This document shows, one piece after another, positions 51,851 through 61,710 of a DNA stretch of 64,000 nucleotides (its first letter is position 1; every line of letters begins with the position of its first letter). The stretch covers positions 81,797,527 to 81,861,526 of the forward strand of contig CM059187.1 of assembly GCA_030323885.1 (NCBI GenBank), given 5' to 3'. Source of the stretch: Branchipolynoe longqiensis. Lineage: Eukaryota > Annelida > Polychaeta > Phyllodocida > Polynoidae. The notes beneath the pieces were generated by a model that made no database searches, was not told where the DNA came from, and saw only the letters and a program-made list of their open reading frames with translations. The translations under genes were made by a program, and so were the position numbers.

Positions 51851-53111
51851 ATTAAAGCTGCATATTCCGATTAAAGGATCACACTTTCTAAAACAAAAAA
51901 CTTACCCAGATTTCATCATACACATCATCATTTTCATCGTCAATCCTTTAACCACGGTTTTTATTTGGGGGAAGCACAGATGACATTACAGCCAGTTCTC
52001 TCTATATTTCCCTCTTATCTGCCAAACTTCAGGTCTGTCCACTCCCTGATGTTGCCTTCCCACCTCGTCTTTTGTCCACCTTGTTTTCTTCCCCCTTTCA
52101 CTGTGCCTTGCAAGATGGTTTGGACCAGAATTTTGACAAGTAATGATTACATCTGAAATATCTCCTAAGTTAAGGGGCTGTCACATTATGACACATCACG
52201 CCAATGTATGCCATGTATGTGATTTTTGGCAGCTACGTCGGGATACGTCGTTATGCATCACGCATGCGTTAGGCACTCGTTGGAGTATGTCAATGTACGT
52301 TGACGTTCGTTGAGATACGGCATCACGCGTCAGGGGGTTGGCAAAGTTTTGTGCATGCACAAAACTTTCGACATACGACAACGTTCGACAACGTGTGGAT
52401 TTTACGTCGGCCGTATGTTATGTATACGTTGGGCATATGTTGATGTACATTAGACGTATGTTAGACAAACATTGTTCACTATGTTGCACTACATTGCACT
52501 ACATTGCACTACATTGCACTACATTGCACTACATTGCACTACATTGCACTACATTGAACTACATTGCACTATGCTGGACTATGCTGCACTACATTGCACT
52601 ATGTTGCACTACATTACACAATGTTGACCTATGTTAAAGGCAGTGGGAATGTACAGTCCGCGTACTGACAACATATGGATAACGTATGTCTACAGTATGT
52701 CTAATGTGCGTTTAGAGTTTCTCCAGTGTGTCTTGATGTATGTAAAGTATGAGGCGTAGTTCTGGCGATCGAATAACATATATAATGTTCAACTGCGTTC
52801 TCTGAACGTACCGTGAGTGTAATCCGTGCGTTTTTCGCCCGGAAGCAGGTTAGCCATACGTTGGTCATACATTGGCCATACGCTATGTATGTGGTATGTA
52901 TACGTCCAACTTTGCCCCCCCGCGCCGAAAAGTTCGACGCTTCTCGACGTAAAAAAGTGATTTTACACATTGCCCGCGCACTTGCGAGATGCGTCGTAAT
53001 GTGACAGGGCCTTTAGCCATTTAAAATAAAAGTTACTTCAAATTAAGGTCAGGTAGATTATAACAATCAACCTAATATATTTATCTACATAGAAAAGGGT
53101 GAAACTCTGTA
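51851..53111 (+). repeat. TTAA-MITE, interrupted left part
   Basis: It begins 'ttaaagctgcatattccgat' at 51851. It is interrupted by unrelated sequence, then by the TTA-flanked MITE at 52173-53012. It resumes 53013-53111 ('agccatttaaaataaaagtt', 'caatcaacctaatatattta') up to the GTA target of the 4.6 kb element. Confidence 0.6.
52173..53012. mobile_element. MITE, AGGGGCTGTCACATTA ends, TTA target
   Basis: The left end 'aggggctgtcacattatgac' and the right end, reading 'aggccctgtcacattacgac' in reverse complement, are TIRs. TTA flanks both sides (52170-52172, 53013-53015). The interior iterates 'tacgttg' and 'acgtatg' and includes a 10-bp minisatellite (52482-52620, unit 'actacattgc'). Confidence 0.75.
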
Positions 53112-53410
53112 TAGTGGGGTGCCCGGGCACTCAGTCATTTCAAATTGATGCAAAAGTTTCGTTTTCAGGACCAATTTGAAGGTAAGGGTCTATAGAACCA
53201 TTTTGGTTCGAGTGTCAAACTCTCAGATTAAAAAAAACAAAATGGCCGCCAACAACCAAGCTGGCTGCCTATTTCAAGCTTTTTTTCGCATTACGCCTCG
53301 TAACTTTTGTACTATTGAACCTAGAATGATGATTTTGGTCTCTATACCTAGGTTTGCATGTATGAGTAATTGAATAAAAATAAAATAAACATGATTGGAG
53401 CATATCTTCT
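53112..53410 (+). repeat. Left terminal inverted repeat
   Basis: It aligns to the reverse complement of 57404-57713. Long shared runs include 'atttcaaattgatgcaaaag', 'ggtaagggtctatagaac', 'cctagaatgatgattttggt' and 'gagtaattgaataaaaataa'. A few short indels separate the arms. Confidence 0.88.
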
Positions 53411-53553
53411 CTTATATTGAGTCCTACTTCCGAGTAACTGCTTAGTCAATTGCTTGAAAAACTCCTTGAACAATACATTTAATAAGAAAATGGCTAACAA
53501 ATTAACCAAATTAACCTATATACATGTTAGTATTGGAAATTGTTCTAGTCCAG

Positions 53554-53872
53554 CTACTTCTCGCATGTGCACTTGCACTGACGTGTGCACTTCAACTTTC
53601 TCTTCATGCATTTGCACCGAGAGTGGGCAAGCGCACTTCACATCCAGGTGGAACACATCCTTGGCGAGGGGCAGCAAGGTCCAAATGGGAAGCAGCTTGC
53701 CATCCTCTTCCTTCCACCCATGGTTAGTTGGGTTGTTGACAGGCATCATGGACCTGTGGGCTGCTGTCCAGATGCTCGCTCGGAAGACACTCCTTTTGAG
53801 ATGTTGATCCAAAGCATCACTGGTTGGGGGAATTCTCTCCACGTCCCTAGTCTTCTGTGAGAACAAACTCAT
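53554..53872 (-). pseudogene. C-terminal segment with Cys-rich tail
   Basis: Open frame 53872-53516 reads 'IPPTSDALDQHLKRSVFRAS' and 'IWTAAHRSM', then 'LPIWTLLPLAKDVFHLDVKC'. In the neighbouring frame the region 53556-53618 reads RCKC, six residues, CTRQCKCTCEK and then TAG, a dense C-x-C cluster that is the likely true end. A frameshift near 53620 separates the two. Confidence 0.6.
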
Positions 53873-53949
53873 TCGGACGAGGTCAACATCATTGCCCTCA
53901 TTTGACTCATTTGATTACAGCCTACAGACAAAGTTTGTTGCCACTTGTT

Positions 53950-54861
53950 TCAACCTTGGCGATGTTTGGAATGGAGTTTCGGCAATAGTTGCAAATTGCT
54001 CCATAAGGGATCGCACTTCATGCCTGATCCAGTGAATGCGTAGAAGACGGCCATGGCTTTGCACGTTGTCATGCCCATGTTTGTGGCGATAGTGTTCAGG
54101 GAGATCATTCTGGTTGTCTTTCCCACTAAGACACGCGTGTCAGCTTCCTCATGGTTGCATTGATCCATTGGTGGACTGTTTCCAACATGGTGGACTTGAT
54201 CACCTGCAGTGATGTAGACATTCTTGTCATCTGGGAAATGTTCTTCTGTTATCTTTTTTGACAGGAATGAGAACAGTTCCTTCTTGTTATCAACGTTCGC
54301 CAGAAAATTCTGCCAATTGCCTGGGATTTTGGCAGTACCAGATATGCGTTGTCGGATGCCTGTTCCTCATTTTTCTCTTGTGCCTCCTTTGATTGTCAGT
54401 GCACGATACTGGTCCCAGACAATATCTACTCTTGTCGATCACTTCAAGTCGTGGTGAATTCTTGGGCAGAATACCTTGTCGAAATATGAATCAAAGGTCT
54501 TGCCTTGGACAGTTGTACCAGGAAGTGTGTGTATCAGTACTCCACCATCAATAATAATGAAGTCGCAAACATCTGGCGCTACTAGCTCCTCATCGACAGA
54601 AATGGTGCTACTTATACAGGCTTCTGTGATATATACCAACAAATCTGACTTGGTACAAGAGTTGAGGGACCCTTCGGATGACAATGCAGGTGGGTATGGG
54701 GAAGATTCGTGACGAAAAAACTCCTCCAAATCCCCCCCGCGGCTGTCCAGTACAAGAAAAGCTGGCCCATATAGCTCTTCATGACGTTTGAAGTGCTGCA
54801 TTTTCAGCTTAATTGCTGACTTCTTTTGTGTTTTTTTCTCATGGAACAACAGTAAGTTGTT
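53950..54861 (-). pseudogene. FEN/XPG-like nuclease segment, degraded
   Basis: Same frame as the DDE-like segment. It has 'GDLEEFFRHESSPYPPALS', 'TKSDLLVYITE', 'DFIIIDGGVLIHTL' and 'DIVWDQYRALTIKGGTREK', then 'ITAGDQVHHVGNSPP', 'CNHEEADTRVLVGK' and 'CKAMAVFYAFTGSG'. Acidic motifs such as E-A-D-T-R and a downstream T-G-(C/S)-D-like loop recall PIN/FEN/XPG nucleases. The stretch between them looks shortened and one expected Asp-rich strand is not visible. Stops: TGA at 54439-54441 and 54367-54369. Confidence 0.5.
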
Positions 54862-56448
54862 TCACTTGATAGGTGCTGTCAGAGGTGTGTCATTTGAGTC
54901 AAGCACACTCTGTCTGAAGTTGTTGTACTGCTCTTGTCCTATACACTCTACTTCATGGACAAATATGGCAGCAGCCGCAGACTCACACACCTTGTTGTCT
55001 AATGTAACCAGGTCTCCACTGTGCTCCTCAAAAGGATTCCCATTGCTCAGCAACACCTCCATCAGGTCTTTGGCATGGCGTAGAAATCGTTGCTGAGATG
55101 CATATCCTTCCTCATGATGAGGGAGTTCTTCATCATCATCGTTATCGTTTGCACCAGTAAACTCCTCAACGACACGGCTGATTTCCGGCCCAGTCACGAT
55201 CCAGCATTCCAGCATGTCCGGGTTCTCTGTGAGACCGATAATGCCACCAACTCCTTTCACCCTTTTGTTGGCTTGCTCGTGTGCTTGATCAATGGGTAAG
55301 GATGAGAAACGGTGATTGCTTCGAGTTATTGTCCAGTGTCCCTTCTCAAACTCTACTTGGATGCTATCTGGTAGAACTTCCAGGTCTCGGATAAAGATTG
55401 GAATCCACCTGGCATAATTCTGGTGATCGAGAGCAAAGAACAGAGGCACAAGTTTCCACAGGGTAGTGACCATGAGTTCTAACTTCCGTTCCCGATGTGC
55501 CCAGATGAACATGAATATGATCTGTTGGTACTTGTGTACGAGTAGCCAGAATTTGAATGTTGGACTCTGTTCAGAAGCTACCACGACCCAATCCTCAAGA
55601 GCCATCTAGGTCCCACTCTCTTCGTAGGCTCGCTTCAGAAGGCTGTCGAGTACCATAACAGTAACTTGATGGGCATATCTTGTTCTCATTACATTGGATG
55701 CTTTCAGAAAAGCTGTGGCTGCTGCTTCTGTCTTCACTAGCCCAGCTTTTTTCAGGGTTTCAGGCCATCCAGACCCATGCAGAAGATCTCCCATGGTGCT
55801 CCACAAAGCCATTTCAATGTGGAGCCCACCTAGCATAACCAGAAACTTGTCTTCACCGAAGATGTCAGGGAAGGTCCACTGCATTTTTTTTGCTAGGTCA
55901 TAGAGTGGTTGGTCCACTATCAACACAGGGACTTGGTGTGGGTGGAAGTGCTCAGTTGCTTTTTTCACCAGTTCCATTCCATGTCGAATCATTTCTGGAG
56001 TGGCTGCTTTTTCATGGAAAAGTGGCAGGAGGGCTTCAATGCCTTTTTCTGGTTGTCCAACAGTATCTGATCGAGCAGCATGGTATGAAGACCACATCGC
56101 TGGAGTGCATTTTTCTGTATCAGAATCCACATATAGGGTGTCATGTACTGCAGTCGTCCATACCTGTTCATGCTGTTTCTCCTCATCGAATGAACTTGTT
56201 GCCACTGGTTGCACATCTTTTACCGGAGGTTGGGTGACAAGATTTCGGCCCGCAGGTGGTACAATCGTATACGAACGAGGCAGGATGGGTTCACTGCTGC
56301 GTGCTCCTCTTTGCTGTGCGTTGATTTGTAGGCATTCTTGGTCCAACCCAGGCATCTGTGATGAAGGAAACTGAAATATTGAAATACCAGTTTCATGGAA
56401 GGATGAGCTTGCAGTGTGTGATGTGGGATTGTGATCCAAGTTATCCAG
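54862..56448 (-). pseudogene. DDE-like catalytic core segment
   Basis: Candidate acidic triad: Asp in 'LDNLDHNPTSHTA' (about 56446), Asp in 'VLIVDQPLYDLAKK' (codon at 55912-55914) and Glu in 'IDQAHEQANKRVKG' (codon at 55276-55278). Between them lie 'MLGGLHIEMALWSTMG' and 'ALDHQNYARWIPIFIRDLE'. Spacing and neighbouring residues fit an RNase H-fold transposase, but this is a reading by eye. An in-frame TAG at 55606-55608 divides it ('AYEESGT' stop 'MALEDW'). Confidence 0.6.
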
Positions 56449-57314
56449 GGCTGCAGGGCTTCCTCATCTGGTGTTTGAGTTGCATCTGATATGATCTTTC
56501 TAGCCGTCTTCGAACAAACGATGAAAACTCGGTCTCGGATACCTTTCTCCTCTGTCAAATTCGGGAAGTGTTCCAGGACTCTATCCTTTAGGCGTGTCTG
56601 GTTCACAGTCTTCTGGATTCCATGTTGTTCTAATCTCTCGGTCATCATATCTGTCAGATCTTGCAATGCAAAAATTCTACGACCTCCAGTGACTTCTTCC
56701 TTTATAAATTGGAGCAATTCATTTTCTGTTGTGGCCTCAAGATTTTCACTAGCTCTGTCTTGTTTACAAATTGCATCGTAACGGCAATTGAAACCTGTGT
56801 AGCAATTCCGATGGTACTTGGCTTCAATGGCGACCAGATCGCCTTCAGCAAGGAGTGCCACAATACGCTCTTCCCCCAGCGCGACTGCCTTATCATGTAT
56901 CTGTTGGGTGAGTTTAACCTTCTGGAATGAATGGTCTGCTTCATTTGTTTCATCACCACAGAAGATACACAGATTACGATTAACAGCTGCATTACTCCGC
57001 CGGGATCTTTTTCTTACAGGAGGCAATCCTTCATTATGACTTATTTTTGCATGGTCAAGTGCTGAGGCCCTGTAAAGTTGACGACAAGATTTATGCCAGG
57101 ATGCATGATTCTTCTGCATGGATTCTTCATCTGGAAGTTCTACGTCTGGGTGGGGAGCAGCACCAATTGCTCTGAACTGACTTGCGAGCCTGGTGATTTC
57201 TCTGTAGGCTTCCTCTCTACCACTGGCGACTGGATTCGCAAGAGGACAAACAAGCACTTCCTCAGTTAGCTTTTGGCACAAAATACACAACTGCCATATC
57301 GTTGCCCCAGCCAT
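56446..57314 (-). pseudogene. N-terminal segment: paired Cys/His modules
   Basis: It has 'LCILCQK' (C-x2-C) and 'SWHKSCRQLY' (H-x3-C), then 'NLCIFCGDE' (C-x2-C) and 'KYHRNCYTGF' (H-x3-C), so two similar zinc-binding-like units about 110 residues apart. 'FALQDLTDMM' and 'VFIVCSKTARKIISDATQTP' follow. After 'PDEEAL' the frame changes. Compared with relatives remembered from other invertebrates, about 150-200 residues are missing here, suggesting an internal deletion. DNA binding is the likely role (inference). Confidence 0.65.
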
Positions 57315-57403
57315 CTCAGAAACAACCTGGAAAGACACCAAGAAAAAGTACCCCATTTGTATCGTAACATTTTGTATTTATTGTCTCATTGGTATGAAAT
57401 ACC

Positions 57404-57713
57404 ATATAAGATATATTCCAATCATGTTTATTTTATTTTTATTCAATTACTCATACATGAAAACCCATATATAGACACCAAAATCATCATTCTAGGTTCG
57501 ATACGACAAAAGTTATGAGGCGTAATGCACAAAAAAATGAAATTGGCAGCCATCTTTTATTTTGGCAGCCATTTTGAATTTTTTTATCTGAGAGCTTGAC
57601 ACTCGAACCAAAATTGTTCTATAGACCCTTACCATCAAATTGGTACTGAAAATGAAACTTTTGCATCAATTTGAAATGAAAAGAGAAAAATACCCATGCA
57701 CGGCCCCCCACTA
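57404..57713 (-). repeat. Right terminal inverted repeat
   Basis: Partner of 53112-53410. It lies immediately upstream of the gene, so it probably contains its promoter (inference). The inner end fades at 'gatatattccaatcatg'. Confidence 0.88.
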
Positions 57714-58609
57714 GTAGGCATTTTTGCTGCATAAATGCGAATATTAAGTTAATTTAATAGAACCGGTCATTGCCGAAGCCTACAGTTACCAGCATTTCGC
57801 TATGCACACCAAAAGTAATTTAATGTTTTCACTTAAAATACCACCAAAAGTTAACCCTTTAAAATAAAAATCACTGCAAATTAAAGTACATTGCTCACGG
57901 ACACAGCTGACTCAAAGGCATGAGTGGGTTACTCAAGGCTTTTATTCGGGCGCTGCCCGCCCGGCGGCATGTACATTGACGGTGTATCATCGGGCAAGAA
58001 GCGAACGAGCGAAGGCCCCGATATATTGGGAAAATGAAATGTGATGAGGGCATATGAGTCATGTGAACGATTTAACAAACGAGTAATCAATTACGTTAAA
58101 GTACAATAGCAATAGTTAATGATAAAAATATGAGATAACAGTAGAGGGTAAATTATCAGAAATGTGACATTTAAGTAGGTGTGATCTGTCAACTGCGCGG
58201 GTGTCAGTCGCTCATTAGATGGAATTCTTTATTTTTTAGTTTAAATGCTTGATTGGAGGTGGGAAGTGGTCAGTGCGGCCGTTTGGAGAAGACTGACCAG
58301 CTTTGGTAGCTCCGGAAGACCCCAGGATAGTGCCTGGCCATGATGGCTGGCAGGAGTTGTTATATAGGCTGGAGGGGGGAAGATGGCTTCCCCCCCTCTC
58401 CCCCACCCCCCTTCATCACTCACTCCCCCCCACCCCTGCCACAGTAGTGGCAGGGGGGTAGGGCTTCGGCCTTGAGCTTGCCAGGTCCAGCAATGACACC
58501 GAATGAGTTACCTCACTCATTCAAGACAATTCGATGAGAACTATCAACCTAATATATTTGGTTTAAAAAAATCCAGAAGCACCAAGCCATCGAACTATGC
58601 AACTTTAAA
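57714..58609 (+). repeat. TTAA-MITE, interrupted right part
   Basis: It begins at the GTA target with 'gtaggcatttttgctgcata', runs to about 57894 ('gcaaattaaagta'), is interrupted, and resumes at 58541 ('tatcaacctaatatatttg'). It ends 'catcgaactatgcaact|ttaa' near 58605. The flanks left and right of the 4.6 kb element are different parts of this family. Confidence 0.6.
57895..58540 (-). other. Insertion in TTAA-MITE; possible solo LTR
   Basis: About 645 bp. On the minus strand a TATA-like 'cctatataacaac' lies near 58365. An AATAAA follows in 'cgaataaaagcc' near 57945, and the end is '...gtccgtgagca' at 57891. That order fits a solo LTR, but the start and target duplication are not clear. Confidence 0.35.
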
Positions 58610-58741
58610 TAGACATATAGGCAAATTTGTCCGGCTTGTGCCAACCTGTACATTGGTCGTCCAGCGAGGTGTTTATGACAAGGCACTGAACTATGAACTA
58701 GTTCATTATTATCTCAGCTATCTAGTTTATTATTCGGATAA

Positions 58742-59083
58742 TTTGTTTGTTGTTGTTTTACGTCCTAGCAACATCTAAGGTCATATCAGGACGGGTACCG
58801 ACTTGTGACGGTGCGCACTCATGGCGGCTTTATAGTGCTGTCCCACTGGGAAACCAGGCCGCCGGCACCATGACCTGATATCCCACTCAGTCACATTATC
58901 CTGACACTGAGCACACCATTCCTTGCCCTATCCTAATAATGCCGAGCGCCTGGCTAGGAAGCAACAAGTATCAATTTTAAAGTCATTGGTTTGACTCGAC
59001 TGGGACTCGAACCCACGACCCCACGATCTACCAGCACGGGAGACGGACGCTCCAACCCACTCGGCCACCCCGTCTGGTCTATT
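58742..59083 (-). repeat. SINE-A copy, reverse, type-1 tail
   Basis: Full-length reverse copy from 'atttgtttgttgttgtttta' to 'ctcggccaccccgtctggt', with well preserved body and B-box ('gactcgaacccacgac'). Confidence 0.78.
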
Positions 59084-59221
59084 CGGATAATAAAAGTAAT
59101 TTCCAAATATGGTGCTGCTATGTATTATATATATATAATAATTCTTACGCTATGCAATGGCAGAGACAAGTGTAAGCGAGTGGAGTGTGACACCCTGCGC
59201 AGGGGGGTAGAGTGAAGCATG

Positions 59222-59734
59222 CCGGTGTAACGATTTCAATTTCCCCCCTTTTCAAGTTCCCCCGGGGAATCTGAAAACGTTTTTAATTTCCCTCTGGTGA
59301 AATTGAAAACGTTTTCAGATTCCTGGGAGGGAAATTAAAAACAGTTTTCAGATTCCTCCCCCTATTTTCAAATTCCCCCCTCCGGGAATTTAAAATTGCT
59401 AAAAAAACTTTTAAAAACGTTTTAAAATTCAGACCTATAATATTCTTTTCTTAGCCATCTTGGAGACTTTTTGTGTCATTTGGGATGAAATACGTTTTGT
59501 TGTACTAGTAATACTTTCCATTATGCTATTCTCTGTGTATTATTATATTTGTCATGAAAAATAACAAAAAATAACAAAAATAAAGAAAATTTCCCCAAAA
59601 TAGGGGGAGGGAAAGTTAAAATGAGGGAGGGAAAACGAAAACGTTTTCAAATTCTTGTGGGATGAATTTGAAAACGTTTTCAAGTTCCCATGGGGGAACT
59701 TCAACCAGGGGGGAATTTGAAATCGTTACACCGG
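59222..59734. mobile_element. MITE, CCGGTGTAACGATTTC ends, AAAACGTTTTC theme
   Basis: TIRs 'ccggtgtaacgatttcaatt' and 'gggggaatttgaaatcgtta' plus 'caccgg'. The interior repeats 'gaaaacgttttcagattc' and 'aattccc' words many times. No coding capacity. Confidence 0.75.
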
Positions 59735-59754
59735 TACTCTCCCACCCCGAAGAG

Positions 59755-59795
59755 AGGGGGGGGGGGGGAGGGGGGGGGGGAGGGGGGGGGGGGAG
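59755..59795. repeat. G-run
   Basis: Poly-G with single A interruptions, which produces a spurious poly-Gly/poly-Pro ORF. Confidence 0.95.
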
Positions 59796-59867
59796 GAGCA
59801 GGACACTACAGAGCTTATTACACGTGATAACGGGCTTATCACTATCCATACACATACACATACAGTG

Positions 59868-59902
<35 letters not shown>

Positions 59903-60401
59903 ATAAATGAAATTTTGTAGTTAAAATTTGACCGTCCAAATGGGTTTATAGAGGCGGCTGGCACACACTGTGCCCAATACTGACACAGAGCCAGTTATAT
60001 AGGATATAGTGAGTGTCCTACACAGAGCCAGTTATATTGGATACAGTGAGTATAAGGAACTGAAGATAAATAGTGTCCTTGTTTTTATTCCCCTAATAGA
60101 TTATAGATCACATATTTATGTATATATATGTGCATAAACAGTTACTTTTAGGTATGAGGCTTGAGGCCTCCTGGGCTGAGTCAACTGAAGTGTTTTAATT
60201 GTATGGCTATAAAGCAGCAATACAATTAACTTAGATTTTAATTTTTTCAAGTTGGTAGTTGGTCTTAAAGCATTAAGAGAGTCTTGGCAGACAAGGACCA
60301 ATCTGGGCGATATCAGTAGACTAATATCAGTTTGATCAAACCTAGAACTTTGCTAGGCTTTTCAGTGGATATATATGTATTGAAATGACACTTGAACGGT
60401 T
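59796..60401. other. No gene seen; CA/TA run and a 50-bp duplication
   Basis: A (CA)n(TA)n run at 59868-59902. 'cacagagccagttatat.ggata' occurs twice (59984 and 60020). Otherwise unassigned. Confidence 0.45.
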
Positions 60402-60920
60402 AAGTGGTATATACTAGAGATTTGACAATTGAATAATGTTTAAGTGAAATAAACAAAAAGTTATTGGAATGACAATTGAATAATTATTAAGTGTAGTGTA
60501 AAAAGTTATTGGAATGACAACTGAATAATTATTAAGTGTAATTTGCAAAAGTTATTGGAACAACAACTGAACAATATTATAAAGTGAGTATACAAGTTAT
60601 GGGAATGATAATTAAACAAAATAAGTTAAACATACACGAGCTATTGAAATGACAAATGAAGAATTATTAAGTGAAATACACAACAGTTGTTGGACTGACC
60701 GCTGAACAAATATTGGATGAAATATATATGAGTTATTGGAAGTGCAACTGACCAATTATTAGATGAAATATGCAAGAGTTAATGGAATGAGTATTGAACA
60801 ATTATTAAGTGAAATATACAAAAGACAATGGAATAACACTTGAAGAATTGTGAAGTGAAATATATGAGAGTTTTTGGAATGACAATTGAACAATCTTATT
60901 AAGTGAAGTAGACATGAGCG
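60402..60920. repeat. Diverged 46-bp tandem repeat
   Basis: About eleven copies of a unit like 'agttattggaatgacaactg' + 'aataattattaagtg' + 'aaatatacaa'. Copies differ by 15-30% by eye, so the array is old. Units of 44-48 bp do not keep a reading frame. Confidence 0.85.
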
Positions 60921-61164
60921 TGAATTGTATTTGTGTGCATTGTACAGTCAGATTTCAGATGGGGGTGTTAGGGATCGGTGCTGGAAGGAGGACAGAGGTC
61001 CTGATGCAACCGAGGGTGGGGGTCGACGGGGCAAAGGTCGAGTGATACATATATATATATATATATGTATTATTATTAGACATTGCGTAGAAGAGCTAAC
61101 AAAGAACTCCTTAAAACTACCTAACTAACCTAACATTTTCAATTCGGATTTGTTAAAATCATTG
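60921..61164. other. No gene seen; short (TA)n
   Basis: Unassigned spacer with (TA)n at 61049-61066. Confidence 0.4.
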
Positions 61165-61297
61165 ATTAAAATTATTATTGTTATTATTGTTATTGTGGTT
61201 ATTATTATTATTATTATTATTGTTGTTGTCGTTGTCGTCGTCGTCGTCATCATCATCATCATCATCATTATTATCATCATCATCATCGTCATCGTTA

Positions 61298-61345
<48 letters not shown>
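61165..61345. repeat. Mixed trinucleotide microsatellite (ATT/GTC/ATC)n
   Basis: ATT, GTT, GTC, ATC and again ATT blocks in series. It adjoins the left end of a TTAA-MITE. Confidence 0.9.
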
Positions 61346-61352
61346 TGTTGCT

Positions 61353-61710
61353 TAAAGCTGCATAGTCTGATGAAAACATCAAATTTTCAAAACCAAAACA
61401 TGTATCTAGATTTGATTATACATATCTAGCTTAGACACTGTTGCAATTAGTAAGCATTTATCGCCACATAAAAGGGAACACTGAATCAAATTAACAAAAC
61501 CTGTTACTGCAGAAGCCTATGGTGTCAGAGTTTTGGCGTGCTTCCCAAATTAATTTGATGTGTTTGCACTTCAAATATCTCAAAAGTTAACTATTTAAAA
61601 TAAAAGTTACTTCAAACAAATGTAAGGTAGATTATAGCGATCGACCTAATATATTTATCTCAGAAAATGACAGAAACTCAAAACCATCGAACTATGCAAC
61701 TTTAAAATCC
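61353..61710 (+). mobile_element. TTAA-MITE, complete copy
   Basis: It starts 'cttaaagctgcatagtctga' and ends 'catcgaactatgcaactttaa'. All family interior words are present ('gttactgcagaagcctatgg', 'gtcagagttttggcgtgc'). Confidence 0.75.

Larger units (their letters stand above)
53554..57314 (-). pseudogene. Transposase-like gene with nuclease-like C-terminal part, broken
   Basis: One gene spanning the element interior. Start: probably the ATG at 57314 (MAGATIWQLCILCQK), which directly follows an acceptor-like 'tgtctttccag|gttg', so a 5' exon in the TIR is possible. End: TAG at 53556-53554 after a Cys-rich tail. Order: two C-x2-C/H-x3-C modules; a jump with frame change near 56450; a DDE-like catalytic region; a 'GDLEEFFRHE' and 'TKSDLL' region; 'HEEADTR'; 'FYAFTG'; then the tail. 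From 56448 to 53950 the frame is constant but holds four stops (TAG 55608, TGA 54864, TGA 54441, TGA 54369). I recognise related uncharacterised multicopy proteins from corals and molluscs by memory, without a confirmed name. Confidence 0.75.
53112..57713 (-). mobile_element. DNA transposon with ~300-bp TIRs and DDE/nuclease-like gene (Academ-like?)
   Basis: A 4.6 kb element. The ends are TAGTGGGG (53112) and CCCCACTA (to 57713), and GTA flanks both sides (53109-53111, 57714-57716), a 3-bp target duplication. TIRs extend inward about 300 bp. It carries one broken gene on the minus strand filling most of the interior. The combination of long TIRs, a short target duplication, DDE-like residues and a FEN/XPG-like nuclease segment most resembles Academ transposons carrying an XPG nuclease. 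That class assignment is inference. It is inserted between two pieces of TTAA-MITE sequence. Confidence 0.7.

Noticed and set aside
52482..52620. CRISPR array
   Set aside because: 10-bp units with no spacers, in a eukaryotic MITE; a minisatellite.
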